64,000 nucleotides of DNA from JBBRNH01 sp038230415 (GTDB taxonomy: Bacteria > Bacteroidota > Bacteroidia > Cytophagales > Spirosomataceae). A program made the position numbers and the translations under genes. Location: NCBI GenBank assembly GCA_038230415.1, contig JBBRNH010000010.1, positions 1 to 64,000 of the forward strand, given 5' to 3'. Positions within the stretch are counted from its first letter, which is position 1; the number at the start of each line of letters is the position of its first letter. Below are positions 42,324 to 50,715 of this stretch, piece after piece. The notes under the pieces are model-generated. The model did not search any database and was not told the DNA's origin. It saw only the letters and a program-made list of their open reading frames with translations.

Positions 42324-43523
42324 TCAGGGACGACCAAGCCGCGTACCAAACCGATACGTCAGATAGACTCCCTCTGAATGTTCAAACAGGCCATTGCCAA
42401 AGTCATAGTGCGGCTCAATCCGAACGGTAGCGGTCAGGCCGTCGGCAATCTCGAAATCGCGTAAAAACCGCACAATGAGCAGACTCCGGCGGGCTTCGAT
42501 GCGTGAACTGCCAAAAAACCGGCTGTATGACTGATACAAATCCCCGCCATATTCGGCCCGGTAGGTGTGGCCGTTCCAGTAGCTGAACAGCACCGAAAAG
42601 GGCCGTAAATCGAGCCGGAGATTAGGGTAAAATCCGGTGCCGGAGAACGTTTGGTCGGCGGTTTCGGTGTAGAACGTTCCGTATAAATCCAACCGCCCAC
42701 CCTGCACAAATGCCTGTTTATGCGTTGTTTTCCACGATAAGCTCAGCGCAGCCGCACCGTTGAGGGCCGTGCGAACCGTGGCTGGAATCGCCAGATTCTG
42801 CCCGCCTTCGTGAAACGCCGTAAGTTGAACAGGAGTCGAAAGTTGAAAGTCAAAAGTCGAACCCCGAACGGCTTTGCCAAGTTGCCACTCACTGCTGATA
42901 CCGCCCCAAAATTGCTCCTGCCGGGTGTAGCCGGGGAGGGCGTTTTGTGGGTAACTCACCCAGGCATCCAAAAACGCACGGTCGGTTTGATGTACCACCT
43001 GCAGGCCGTTTTCGATTCTGGCCCGTAGTAATCGCTCAAAATTGTACAGGGGTTCAATCAACCGGTGGCTCGTGGCCCCGTCGAGTGTGCCGAAGCGGTA
43101 GAGCCAGTGTCGGCGTTGGAACTGAATGGTAAACGTAGGGACAATGCGCTGGACAAAATCGGGTTCGCCGAAGTTTTTCTGGACAAACACGCCCCCGGCC
43201 AGCAACACATTCGGGGCAGGCTGGTAGGTCAGTTGCGGGTTTAGCTGGTAGCCAAAGAGCGTGTATCCATCGGCAATGGGGCCGAAATACTCGTTGTTTT
43301 TCACGAACGCCAACGCATTGAGCCGGAAACCGAGTTTCTTGACCGACGCGCTATCGGCAGTCAGGGGCCAGTTTAGGGTCTGGTTGGGGAGTTGGGCGAA
43401 CGAGTGACGGGTGAAAAGTGACGAGTGAAGCGTAAGCAATAAGCAGAGAAGGGCGATTGGCAGGCAATCAATCCACTTTCGTTGGCTGTGGCACACTGCT
43501 GGATTCCCCAAACTGTTCGTCAT
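42324..43523 (-). CDS. Predicted outer-membrane beta-barrel protein, unknown
   Basis: The frame gives up to 399 residues with beta-rich, aromatic-rich repeats and a terminal aromatic strand (GVYLTYRFGTRLG), as in outer-membrane porin-like proteins. It contains GQNLAIPATVRTALNGAAAL and FSVLFSYWNGHTYRAEYGGD. No named family is recognised. The apparent signal peptide (IALLCLLLTLHSSLFTRHSFAQ) is partly encoded by a CACTCGTCAC-type direct repeat at 43395-43430 that is common between genes in these bacteria. The true start is uncertain: the ATG at 43523 lies inside a second overlapping frame (43468-43632). Confidence 0.62.
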   Translation of the reverse strand: MTNSLGNPAVCHSQRKWIDCLPIALLCLLLTLHSSLFTRHSFAQLPNQTLNWPLTADSASVKKLGFRLNALAFVKNNEYFGPIADGYTLFGYQLNPQLTYQPAPNVLLAGGVFVQKNFGEPDFVQRIVPTFTIQFQRRHWLYRFGTLDGATSHRLIEPLYNFERLLRARIENGLQVVHQTDRAFLDAWVSYPQNALPGYTRQEQFWGGISSEWQLGKAVRGSTFDFQLSTPVQLTAFHEGGQNLAIPATVRTALNGAAALSLSWKTTHKQAFVQGGRLDLYGTFYTETADQTFSGTGFYPNLRLDLRPFSVLFSYWNGHTYRAEYGGDLYQSYSRFFGSSRIEARRSLLIVRFLRDFEIADGLTATVRIEPHYDFGNGLFEHSEGVYLTYRFGTRLGRP

Positions 43524-43632
43524 ATAATTGTTGCGCTGTCACTTCCCGCTGTGGCGGGGTAACGAGCAGATAGGCAATTAAGTCTTGCGTTGTTGGAAAA
43601 CGCCGACGAAATTCATCGCTTGTAGTAACGAG
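43468..43632 (-). other. Overlapping 54-codon open frame without ATG, after the BrnT-like gene
   Basis: In the -1 frame relative to the preceding 92-residue gene there is an open stretch with protein-like character (EFRRRFPTTQDLIAYLLV, REVTAQQLYDEQFGE) ending at 43468. It has no ATG, GTG or TTG start at a sensible place and is entered right where the upstream gene stops (YYKR, then stop). It may be the second half of a frameshifted gene, or a coupled small antitoxin-like protein using an unusual start. Coding status is uncertain. Confidence 0.4.
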
Positions 43633-43891
43633 TTATGATTTCTGATTCATGGGATAGCCAGACATTGGTGATTTTGAGCGTTTGGTCTCTGAACTCAACG
43701 ATAAATGAAATGAACTCGTTTCTCGCTGAATAACCGATGCAGCACCCAAATCCATCGGTCAGGGTATAATCGAAGGTTCGGCAAAGCGACGAGTAAAACA
43801 GGTTTTCTACCTCAGCAGATTCGATGCACTGTTGGGCCAAACGGCTCAAATCCAGAAAGGAGAAATCGAAATCAAAACGGGGAACATCCAT
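43613..43891 (-). CDS. Small hypothetical protein, BrnT-toxin-like
   Basis: The 92-residue protein has alternating strands and helices resembling the BrnT/RelE-like toxin outline: EVENLFYSSLCRTFDY, then CCIGYSARNEFISFIVEF and LKITNVWLSHESEIITRYYK, the last like the C-terminal 'ISA..xxxERxxYE' strand-helix of BrnT. The likeness is by eye and moderate. It is followed by an overlapping frame that might encode an antitoxin. It diverges from recA. Confidence 0.5.
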   Translation of the reverse strand: MDVPRFDFDFSFLDLSRLAQQCIESAEVENLFYSSLCRTFDYTLTDGFGCCIGYSARNEFISFIVEFRDQTLKITNVWLSHESEIITRYYKR

Positions 43892-43947
43892 TGGTTACGG
43901 TGATAATCCGCAAAGCTAAAGCGAGGGAATACAGAATTGAAACACGG

Positions 43948-43979
43948 TTTGGTTTTAATCTCGATTCTGCGTATTTTTA
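43948..43979 (+). promoter_or_regulatory. Promoter of recA
   Basis: TTTG (43948-43951) and TATTTTTA (43972-43979; 7/8 match to TAnnTTTG) are spaced by 20 bp and end 23 bp before the recA ATG. Confidence 0.6.
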
Positions 43980-44002
43980 TGTGTTAAAACAACGCACAAA
44001 AC

Positions 44003-45097
44003 ATGGCAAAATCATCGTCGGCAGAAGCCGCAACCAGCCCGGCAGACCAAAAAATGAAGGCGCTGCAAACTACCATTGAAAAACTCGATAAAGCCTTTGG
44101 TAAAGGAACCGTCATGCGCCTGAGCGATACCAAAGTAATGGACGTACCCGTAATTTCGACCGGCTCGCTCGGTCTCGATTTGGCTCTCGGCATCGGTGGT
44201 TTGCCGCGTGGCCGCGTGGTAGAGGTCTATGGCCCCGAATCATCGGGTAAAACCACGCTCACCATGCACTGCATTGCCGAAGCGCAAAAAGCCGGTGGTA
44301 TGGCCGCATTCATTGATGCCGAACACGCCTTTGACCGCGTGTATGCCGAAAAACTCGGTATCAACCTCAACACGCTCCTGATTGCCCAGCCCGACAACGG
44401 CGAACAGGCTCTGGAAATCACCGAACACCTCATTAGCTCCGGTGCCATTGACATTATCGTGATTGACTCCGTGGCCGCGCTCGTGCCAAAAGCCGAGATC
44501 GAAGGCGAAATGGGCGAAAGTAAAATGGGTTTGCAGGCCCGGCTGATGTCGCAGGCATTGCGGAAAATGACGGGTATCATCAGCAAAACCCAGTGCTGTT
44601 GCATTTTTATCAACCAGTTGCGCGAGAAAATCGGGGTGATGTTCGGTAATCCCGAAACCACCACCGGCGGTAACGCCCTCAAATTCTACGCATCGGTCCG
44701 GCTCGACATTCGGCGTATCGGTCAGATTAAAGACGGCGACAACGTGGTGGGCAACCGCACGAAGGTGAAGGTGGTGAAAAACAAGATGGCTGCTCCCTTT
44801 AAAGTAATCGAGTTTGACCTGATGTACGGGCAGGGCATCTCCAAAGTGGGCGAAATTCTTGACCTCGCCGTGGAGATGGAGATCGTGAAAAAATCAGGTT
44901 CGTGGTTCTCTTACGGCACCAACCGCCTGGCGCAGGGCCGCGACGCGGTGAAGGAACTGATTCTCGACAACCCCGAACTGATGAACGAACTGGAAACCAA
45001 AATCAGAACCAAAATCAAAGACGACCAAAACGCCCTGCTCGACCCCGTTGGTGCCGCCGATGTTGAGGCCGACGACGAGGAATTGGTTGAGGCTTAA
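44003..45097 (+). CDS. recA: Recombinase RecA
   Basis: The 364-residue protein is a complete RecA: Walker A GPESSGKTT, MAAFIDAEHAFD, Walker B IIVIDSVAAL, L1/L2 loop regions (EGEMGESKMGLQARLMSQAL, GNPETTTGGNALKFYAS) and an acidic C-terminus (VEADDEELVEA). It polymerises on single-stranded DNA for strand exchange and triggers SOS. Its last 54 codons plus the terminator and the first codons of the next gene are repeated at 47740-47982 with third-position differences (see findings). Confidence 0.98.
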   Translation: MAKSSSAEAATSPADQKMKALQTTIEKLDKAFGKGTVMRLSDTKVMDVPVISTGSLGLDLALGIGGLPRGRVVEVYGPESSGKTTLTMHCIAEAQKAGGMAAFIDAEHAFDRVYAEKLGINLNTLLIAQPDNGEQALEITEHLISSGAIDIIVIDSVAALVPKAEIEGEMGESKMGLQARLMSQALRKMTGIISKTQCCCIFINQLREKIGVMFGNPETTTGGNALKFYASVRLDIRRIGQIKDGDNVVGNRTKVKVVKNKMAAPFKVIEFDLMYGQGISKVGEILDLAVEMEIVKKSGSWFSYGTNRLAQGRDAVKELILDNPELMNELETKIRTKIKDDQNALLDPVGAADVEADDEELVEA

Positions 45098-45117
45098 TTT
45101 CGGAAGTAAGTATTATC

Positions 45118-45147
45118 AAAAAAGCGGGCTATTTGGCCCGCTTTTTT
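45118..45147 (+). terminator. recA terminator
   Basis: AAAAAAGCGGGC and GCCCGCTTTTTT form a perfect 12-bp stem with a 6-nt loop and a T run within the right arm. An almost identical copy is at 47925-47953. Confidence 0.92.
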
Positions 45148-45158
45148 ACTTTTGTTCT

Positions 45159-46421
45159 ATGCCCAAACTCACTACCTGCCCCAATTGCAATACTACCCTC
45201 CGGCTTACCGACAATTTTTGCCCGCAGTGCGGGCAGGAAAACAAGGAACTTACCATATCGGTAAGAAAACTGCTGCCCGAAGTATTGGAAAACCTGATAC
45301 CGATTGGGCTGACCAGTGTCGATAACAAATTCTGGAATTCGATAAAAGCCATTTTCTCTCGGCCCGGCCAACTTACGAATGACTTTTTAGCCGGTCGGCG
45401 AACCCGTTATTTACCGCCCATGCGGCTTTACATCTGGAGCAGTGTCGTATTTTTTTTACTGTTAGGCGAGTTGGTGAGCCAGAAATCAAGTCGGGCCTTC
45501 ACCAAGTTTATGAGCGGCTTCACAGACGGGCTAACGGCTGAATCGGCTACGGTAGATAAACTGATTAGCCGCGATACGCTGGAACGGCGCGGTTTAATTG
45601 GCGTAGCCAGTGTCGTGATTGCCTATTCGAGTACTCCCGAACGGGCTGCAAAGACAATGAAACAATTTCGGCAGGTCACGCCAACTCAAATTGATTCGTT
45701 GCTCAGCCGTAGCAAGTTTCCCCTTACCGCCCGCAACCGGAGTCAGCTTCGGCAAGCATTATCACTCTTGCCCAATACCCCGCCCGCGACAGACGTATCA
45801 ATTAGTGTATCGTCTGTCAAGAAGGGGAAGCGGGCTAAATTGGCCTTTACGAGCGACTCGGCTCGGTTGGCGTTTGGGCGGCAGATGAATAGCATGACCG
45901 ATGCCGAAGTTGACTCGGTGCTGACCAAAATCGGTGGTAAAATCAATTGGTTCAACCGGACAGCACTTCGGAAGTTTAGTCGCATAGTTGGTTTTACGTC
46001 AGCAGCCGAAGGCATACAAGCCGTTACGTCACTATTTCTCAAAAACCTGCCGGGGGTTATGTTCGTGCTGATGCCCTTTGTGGCCGGGCTGCTTTGGTTC
46101 TTTTATGCCCGACGCAAACAATATCGGCGGCACTATTACGAACACCTTATTTTCTCGATTCACATCCACACCGCTCTATTTTTGTTTGCCTCATCGGTGT
46201 TGGCCGTAGTCTGGGTTCTCCCGCAAACACCTTTTGCCGATCAGTTGATTGGCGGTTTATTGCTGATCTGCTGGTTCTATTTACTGCTGGCCCTGCGCCA
46301 TGTCTATCACCAGTCCTGGCTACGGACGATAGTCAAATGGCTGTTTATTTCGTTTGCTTACGCGGTTACGGTTGTCCTGTTTATGGCCGGGTTGGCTTTG
46401 GTCGGTGTAATGACGGTGTGA
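45159..46421 (+). CDS. DUF3667 domain-containing membrane protein
   Basis: The 420-residue protein starts with a zinc-ribbon (CPNCNTTLRLTDNFCPQCGQ, four cysteines) and then the DUF3667 block with FWNSIKAIFSRPGQLTNDFL and GRRTRYLPPMRLYIWSSVVF. A charged central part follows, and five or so C-terminal membrane helices (VMFVLMPFVAGLLWFF onward). DUF3667 is a Bacteroidota family of unknown role. ATG 45159 gives MPKLTTCPNC; an in-frame start at 45048 lies inside recA. A copy of its first six codons is present at 47965. Confidence 0.85.
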   Translation: MPKLTTCPNCNTTLRLTDNFCPQCGQENKELTISVRKLLPEVLENLIPIGLTSVDNKFWNSIKAIFSRPGQLTNDFLAGRRTRYLPPMRLYIWSSVVFFLLLGELVSQKSSRAFTKFMSGFTDGLTAESATVDKLISRDTLERRGLIGVASVVIAYSSTPERAAKTMKQFRQVTPTQIDSLLSRSKFPLTARNRSQLRQALSLLPNTPPATDVSISVSSVKKGKRAKLAFTSDSARLAFGRQMNSMTDAEVDSVLTKIGGKINWFNRTALRKFSRIVGFTSAAEGIQAVTSLFLKNLPGVMFVLMPFVAGLLWFFYARRKQYRRHYYEHLIFSIHIHTALFLFASSVLAVVWVLPQTPFADQLIGGLLLICWFYLLLALRHVYHQSWLRTIVKWLFISFAYAVTVVLFMAGLALVGVMTV

Positions 46422-46493
46422 GAAGATTGGGTGGTATATGGCAGAAACCAATAATGTGTCAGGTGTTTAAGCCCGACGACAGTCAATAGCGTG

Positions 46494-47531
46494 TCACTGT
46501 GTTCTTAGCCATTCCATCCAATCTTTAGCAACGGCATCACCGTTGTAAATTTTATCTATTACTTTGCCGGATGCGTCTCGCTTTAGCTGATAAAACATAT
46601 GGTCATGATCATAGTAGGGTTTTAAGGTTAGGTTTTTCTTTCCTTTTGCAATAAATTCCAAAGGCAGCACATCTAAACCCGGAGCCATTTCTTTGTCTGC
46701 CGTTCCGTAAGCAATGTATAGCGGGGTGGTAATTTTTAATAAATTCGGTAGTTCCGGTTGAGAAAACGAATACCAGGCTCGATAGGTATCCCCGAACGAT
46801 TTTTCGGTATCGTCCGGGTATTTACAAATGTCTGCCCATACTTCATACATCTTCTCGATTTGAGGTTGGCCCACCTCAAATTTTTTCTCTCCTGACTCAA
46901 TTTGATCCCGAATCTGCTGTACCATAACCTCAAACCGACGGCCTGTGCTTCCCGAAAATAAAATCGTGTGCGTTACAAATTTATTGTGGTTCGCCACTAA
47001 GTCAGCCCCAACCGTAAACCCTTCTGAGCCACCACAATACACCACTTTTTTCTTGTCAATCCAGGGCTGACCGACCAGATAGTTGATAACCTTGTCGCAC
47101 TGATCCACGTATCGTTCGCGGTAGTTGTTTGCCAAATATTTTTTGCTGACAAATTTTTCTGGCGGGTCAGACTGGCTAATTGCTTTTGTGTATTCGTCAT
47201 AAAATGTGCTGTCAACAACCAACCGAACACCTGGTTTTTTTATAACAGCAAAGTGGTATTCGTTTTTATAATCCCGAAAATGAAAGGGTCCGGTAACATA
47301 GTACTTGTCACCCACTAAATGGATGAACGGAGCGGGTAAAGAGCCTTGCCGGAATAAAAAAAGTGGTTTTTTAATTGCTAAATCTGCCTTACTGCCAAAG
47401 ACAATAAACGTAGTTGTGTCTTTCCCATCGGGTAGATGAAAAACTTGACAGAGGTCTTCGAGCCGGGCAGTTTGAGCAAACGATTCTGAACTTGCCCAGA
47501 GGAGGAGGAGAATAAATACGAACTGTTTCAT
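46494..47531 (-). CDS. Secreted alpha/beta-hydrolase-like protein
   Basis: The 345-residue protein has a signal peptide (FVFILLLLWASSESFA) and an alpha/beta-hydrolase-type core. The nucleophile motif reads VVYCGGSEGFTVGA (G-G-S-E-G in place of GxSxG), a later YIAYGTADKEMAPGLDVLP would supply the acid, and YYDHDHMFYQL the histidine. Substrate unknown; peptidase S9-like or esterase roles are possible. ATG 47531 is preferred to 47561. The gene is more A+T-rich than recA and gltA, in keeping with its lying in a variable interval. Confidence 0.65.
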   Translation of the reverse strand: MKQFVFILLLLWASSESFAQTARLEDLCQVFHLPDGKDTTTFIVFGSKADLAIKKPLFLFRQGSLPAPFIHLVGDKYYVTGPFHFRDYKNEYHFAVIKKPGVRLVVDSTFYDEYTKAISQSDPPEKFVSKKYLANNYRERYVDQCDKVINYLVGQPWIDKKKVVYCGGSEGFTVGADLVANHNKFVTHTILFSGSTGRRFEVMVQQIRDQIESGEKKFEVGQPQIEKMYEVWADICKYPDDTEKSFGDTYRAWYSFSQPELPNLLKITTPLYIAYGTADKEMAPGLDVLPLEFIAKGKKNLTLKPYYDHDHMFYQLKRDASGKVIDKIYNGDAVAKDWMEWLRTQ

Positions 47532-47676
47532 TGCCGTTGATTTTATTGTTGGGCAAAGCACAGATTTTTTCAGGTCTTGGGGTAGTTTTTTAACGTTTGT
47601 TAGGAATTTTTAACAATTCATCTGCTTCCGGGCTATACAGATTTTCTGACTTTTTGGTGGCTTTTATTTATACGTT

Positions 47677-47735
47677 TAACCAAAATCGGCTGCTTCTACA
47701 CCTCGCCATCGTGACGTGTAGAAGCAGCCAGTCTG
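47677..47735. repeat. Copy of the gltA-type terminator hairpin
   Basis: GGCTGCTTCTACAC and GTGTAGAAGCAGCC form a perfect 14-bp stem with a 14-nt loop. The whole 59-bp segment aligns without gaps to 49147-49205, the hairpin directly downstream of gltA, most differences being in the loop. It lies 5 bp before the recA 3' remnant. Confidence 0.85.
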
Positions 47736-47739
47736 ACCT

Positions 47740-47982
47740 CAGGGCCGCGACGCGGTGAAGGAACTGATTCTCGACAACCCCGAACTGATGAACGAACTGG
47801 AAACCAAAATCAGAACCAAAATCAAAGACGACCAAAACGCCCTGCTCGACCCGATTGGTGCTGCCGACGTGGAAGCCGACGACGAGGAGTTGGTAGAGGC
47901 TTAATTTTAGGCGTGAGTAGTATCAAAAAAGCGGGCTATTTGGCCCGCTTTTTACTTTTGTTATATGCCCAAACTCATTACC
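47740..47982 (+). pseudogene. Duplicated recA 3' end, terminator and DUF3667 start (remnant)
   Basis: From 47740 the sequence repeats recA from codon 311 (CAG at 44933) to its stop, in frame and without gaps. The first ~110 bp are identical; the last ~50 bp differ mainly at third positions (one V to I change). The copy continues through the recA terminator (47925-47953) and the first six codons of DUF3667 (ATG 47965), then diverges, and the DUF3667 frame stops at 48012. It is not a functional gene. It marks a recombination junction in the recA-gltA interval. Confidence 0.93.
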
Positions 47983-47991
47983 TCCGATTTA

Positions 47992-48801
47992 TCAGGTCGT
48001 TTCCTGACTTAGCATCAATACAATGTCCGTACTCAATTCTGTACTTTCTGCCACAGCCTGAACCGATAACCCCATGGTTAGTAATCTTCTGGCGATTTCA
48101 ATACTGCGGGCGTTTTCAATTTTTGCGATGGTAATTTTTCCGGCTTCTTTATTTTTGCTTAATGCCCGCTCTGTTGGGGTCAGGTTCTCAAAACTAATCA
48201 GGTCGGCAGCCCGGCTAACGCCAGCATTTTCGCGGTTGATCGTTGCATTTTCTGCGTGATGAATAGACTCATAAATCAATGTCAGCCAATCCCGTATTGC
48301 CGGAGGTGTCTGTGCGTCGGCGTGATTCGGGTTTAGAATAACGAACTCATGACCGTACAAATTCCGCTCATCACCCGTCAATGTTTTGGGATTGAGTTTC
48401 AGCAAGAGTACTTCGTCTTTTATTGGTTTACCGTTTTTCTCGCTGATAGTGTAAGGCGCAGTTAGCACCACAATCACGTAAACCGTTTGGTTAATGCCAT
48501 AATCCTTTGAACGTTTTTGTTGCTCGGCGATTACCATCAGAAAATAATGCAGAAAGCGGTCAAAATTATGATCATATTCTACACGCTGAATTTCAATCAC
48601 AATTCGCTTGTCTGTTGTTTCAGCAAAAATGTCTAATTCGAAATCAATGTAGCCAATTCTTGGATCGAACTTTTTTTCGGTTTCAATTTTATCTATTTCT
48701 ACATTAAGCCCTAATATATCATGCACGAAGGCTTTAAAAACGACCTTATCAGTAAAGGCCTTCTTGAAAATAATTTCGTTATCTAAACTGCCTAATGTCA
48801 T
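47992..48801 (-). CDS. Rpn-family recombination-promoting nuclease/putative transposase
   Basis: The 269-residue protein has the PD-(D/E)XK nuclease domain of the Rpn/YhgA group: DNEIIFKKAFTDKVVFKAFV at the start, YIDFELDIFAETTDKRIVIEIQ carrying the D...E-x-Q catalytic residues, and HNFDRFLHYFLMVIAEQQK. The C-terminal part (ALSKNKEAGKITIAKI and a helix-turn-helix-like IARRLLTMGLSVQAVAEST) is also typical. Rpn proteins cut DNA and promote RecA-independent recombination. Its stop lies inside the recA/DUF3667 remnant. Confidence 0.88.
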   Translation of the reverse strand: MTLGSLDNEIIFKKAFTDKVVFKAFVHDILGLNVEIDKIETEKKFDPRIGYIDFELDIFAETTDKRIVIEIQRVEYDHNFDRFLHYFLMVIAEQQKRSKDYGINQTVYVIVVLTAPYTISEKNGKPIKDEVLLLKLNPKTLTGDERNLYGHEFVILNPNHADAQTPPAIRDWLTLIYESIHHAENATINRENAGVSRAADLISFENLTPTERALSKNKEAGKITIAKIENARSIEIARRLLTMGLSVQAVAESTELSTDIVLMLSQETT

Positions 48802-48839
48802 GGTTTTGGGTCTTTACTGTGAAGAAACTTAATCCAAGA

Positions 48840-49091
48840 TTAAACGGTAAATGTAACGGCTTGACCAACCTTCAATTGATCTGCTCCACTGTCACTCTTC
48901 GGTCTAAATGCAAAAAGATCAAATCTTCGTGGTTCAGTTCGTGGTACCATTGCACGTTCCACCTCCACATCATCTAATCGCAGATTTTCACCCGGTTTGT
49001 AATCGGGAATTTTTGTGGTTGACGTGCCAATAATTAGCAGCTTTTCCCCTTTATTCTTGATAATATACTCAATCGTAAAAATTTGATTCAT
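48840..49091 (-). CDS. Small hypothetical protein
   Basis: An 83-residue protein with two beta-rich segments (FTIEYIIKNKGEKLLIIGTS and QLKVGQAVTFTV at the end). No family is recognised. It lies 38 bp upstream of the Rpn nuclease gene on the same strand and in the same A+T-richer interval, so it may be carried with it. Function unknown. Confidence 0.5.
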   Translation of the reverse strand: MNQIFTIEYIIKNKGEKLLIIGTSTTKIPDYKPGENLRLDDVEVERAMVPRTEPRRFDLFAFRPKSDSGADQLKVGQAVTFTV

Positions 49092-49146
49092 TGCATGACA
49101 ATAGTTTCGATCTCATTAGCATTAACGACAATGGAGCGTACACGCT

Positions 49147-49205
49147 TAAACAAAACCGGCTGCTTCCAAACCCTACGATTGTGAAACTTAGAAGCAGCCG
49201 ATTTT
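49147..49205 (-). terminator. gltA terminator hairpin
   Basis: CGGCTGCTTC (49157-49166) and GAAGCAGCCG (49191-49200) pair around a 24-nt loop; read on the minus strand the stem is followed by GGTTTTGTTT. It lies 17 bp after the gltA stop. A relative is at 47677-47735. Confidence 0.7.
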
Positions 49206-49221
49206 ATTGATAATCAGTTAT

Positions 49222-50505
49222 TTATCGCTCCGCCAGCGTCTTGAACTCACGCAAAGTGGCTCCGGTATAAATCTGGCGGGGACGGCCAATGGGTTCTTTG
49301 GTTTCACGCATTTCTTTCCACTGGGCAATCCAGCCCGGCAGGCGACCAATAGCAAACATCACCGTAAACATATTCGTCGGGATGCCGAGGGCGCGGTAAA
49401 TAATGCCCGAATAAAAATCAACGTTGGGATATAATTTGCGCGACACAAAATACTCGTCGTGCAGGGCCGCTTCTTCGAGACCTTTGGCGATTTCCAGCAC
49501 GGGGTCATTAATGCCGAGTTTAGCCAGCACGTCGTTAGCCGCTTTTTTGATGATCTTGGCGCGGGGGTCGAAGTTTTTATAGACCCGGTGGCCGAAACCC
49601 GATAGCCGGAAGCCGGTTGTTTTGGCGTTTTTCGCCATATCCACGTACTTACTCACGTCGCCACCGCCGTTTTTGATCTCTTCGAGCATTTCGATCACCT
49701 CCTGATTGGCCCCGCCGTGCAGCGGCCCCCACAACGCACTGATGCCCGCCGACATAGACGAGTATATGTTGGCCTTTGATGAGCCTACGAGTCGCACCGT
49801 TGAGGTCGAGCAGTTTTGCTCATGGTCGGCGTGCAGAATGAGCAATACGTTCATCGCTTCGGCCACAATCGGGTCAACGGCATACTCTTCAACCGGCAAC
49901 GAGAACAGCATATGCAGGAAATTGGAGCAGTAGTCGAGGGAATTTTTGGGGTAATTCACCGGATGCCCCATTGACTTTTTGAACGACCAGGTGGCAATTG
50001 TGGGCAGTTTTGCCAGCAATCTCTTAATATGGAGTTCGGTCTGATCTTCGGCTTTTTCGTCGTAAGAATCTGGATAAAATCCGCTCATCGCACTCACCAA
50101 GCTCGACAGTACGCCCATTGGGTGCGCGTTGACGGGAAATCCTTCAAAAATCTTCCGCATATCTTCGTTCACCATCGTGTGCCGCCGGATGCTGAACTCC
50201 CAATCGGCGTATTGCTCCTGCGTGGGCAGTTCGCCGTAGATGAGCAGGTAGGCCACTTCTAAGAACGATGCTTGGGCGGCCAATTCTTCGATGGAGTAGC
50301 CCCGGTAGCGCAGGATGCCTTCTTCACCGTCTAAAAAGGTGATGGCACTTTTGGTGGCTCCCGTATTTTTGTAGCCCCGGTCGAGGGTTACGTAGCCGGT
50401 TTGGTCGCGGAGGTTGCCGATGTCGAATGCTTTTTCGTGTTCGCTACCCTCAGTAATCGGAAATTGATACGACTTGCCATCAACGGTTAATTCAGCATTT
50501 GCCAT
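49222..50505 (-). CDS. gltA: Citrate synthase
   Basis: The 427-residue protein is a type II (gram-negative) citrate synthase: TFLDGEEGILRYRGYSIEEL, HADHEQNCSTSTVRLVGSS with the catalytic histidine, SALWGPLHGGANQEVIEML with the second histidine, and GHRVYKNFDPRA. The C-terminal aspartate lies in KLYPNVDFYSGIIYRALGI. It condenses acetyl-CoA and oxaloacetate. It is monocistronic and ends with the hairpin at 49147-49205. Confidence 0.97.
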   Translation of the reverse strand: MANAELTVDGKSYQFPITEGSEHEKAFDIGNLRDQTGYVTLDRGYKNTGATKSAITFLDGEEGILRYRGYSIEELAAQASFLEVAYLLIYGELPTQEQYADWEFSIRRHTMVNEDMRKIFEGFPVNAHPMGVLSSLVSAMSGFYPDSYDEKAEDQTELHIKRLLAKLPTIATWSFKKSMGHPVNYPKNSLDYCSNFLHMLFSLPVEEYAVDPIVAEAMNVLLILHADHEQNCSTSTVRLVGSSKANIYSSMSAGISALWGPLHGGANQEVIEMLEEIKNGGGDVSKYVDMAKNAKTTGFRLSGFGHRVYKNFDPRAKIIKKAANDVLAKLGINDPVLEIAKGLEEAALHDEYFVSRKLYPNVDFYSGIIYRALGIPTNMFTVMFAIGRLPGWIAQWKEMRETKEPIGRPRQIYTGATLREFKTLAER

Positions 50506-50715
50506 AGAGAAATGGGGTCTGTTTTTTTAAGAAATGGGTTTCGGTTGTACCGGAAAAATCACGGACGAAAGTAAGACAAAAACCAACGCTGATGCACGGA
50601 TAAGGCAGCAAAAGCCGAATCTGCCGGGCTTGCTGCCGACGCAACCCGCCGAACCCGCACTACCTTTTAGCTGGCACCCCCTATCTTTATCGCGCCAACT
50701 ATTCCTTTTTTTTCG

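Noticed and set aside
43891..44079. 62-codon frame overlapping the recA start
   Set aside because: It covers the recA promoter and start; no protein-like features.
47740..47904. Integrase-type attachment duplication of the recA 3' end
   Set aside because: A 3'-end duplication can mark island insertion, but no integrase or recombinase gene of that type lies between the copies, and the paired gltA-type hairpins fit homologous recombination better.
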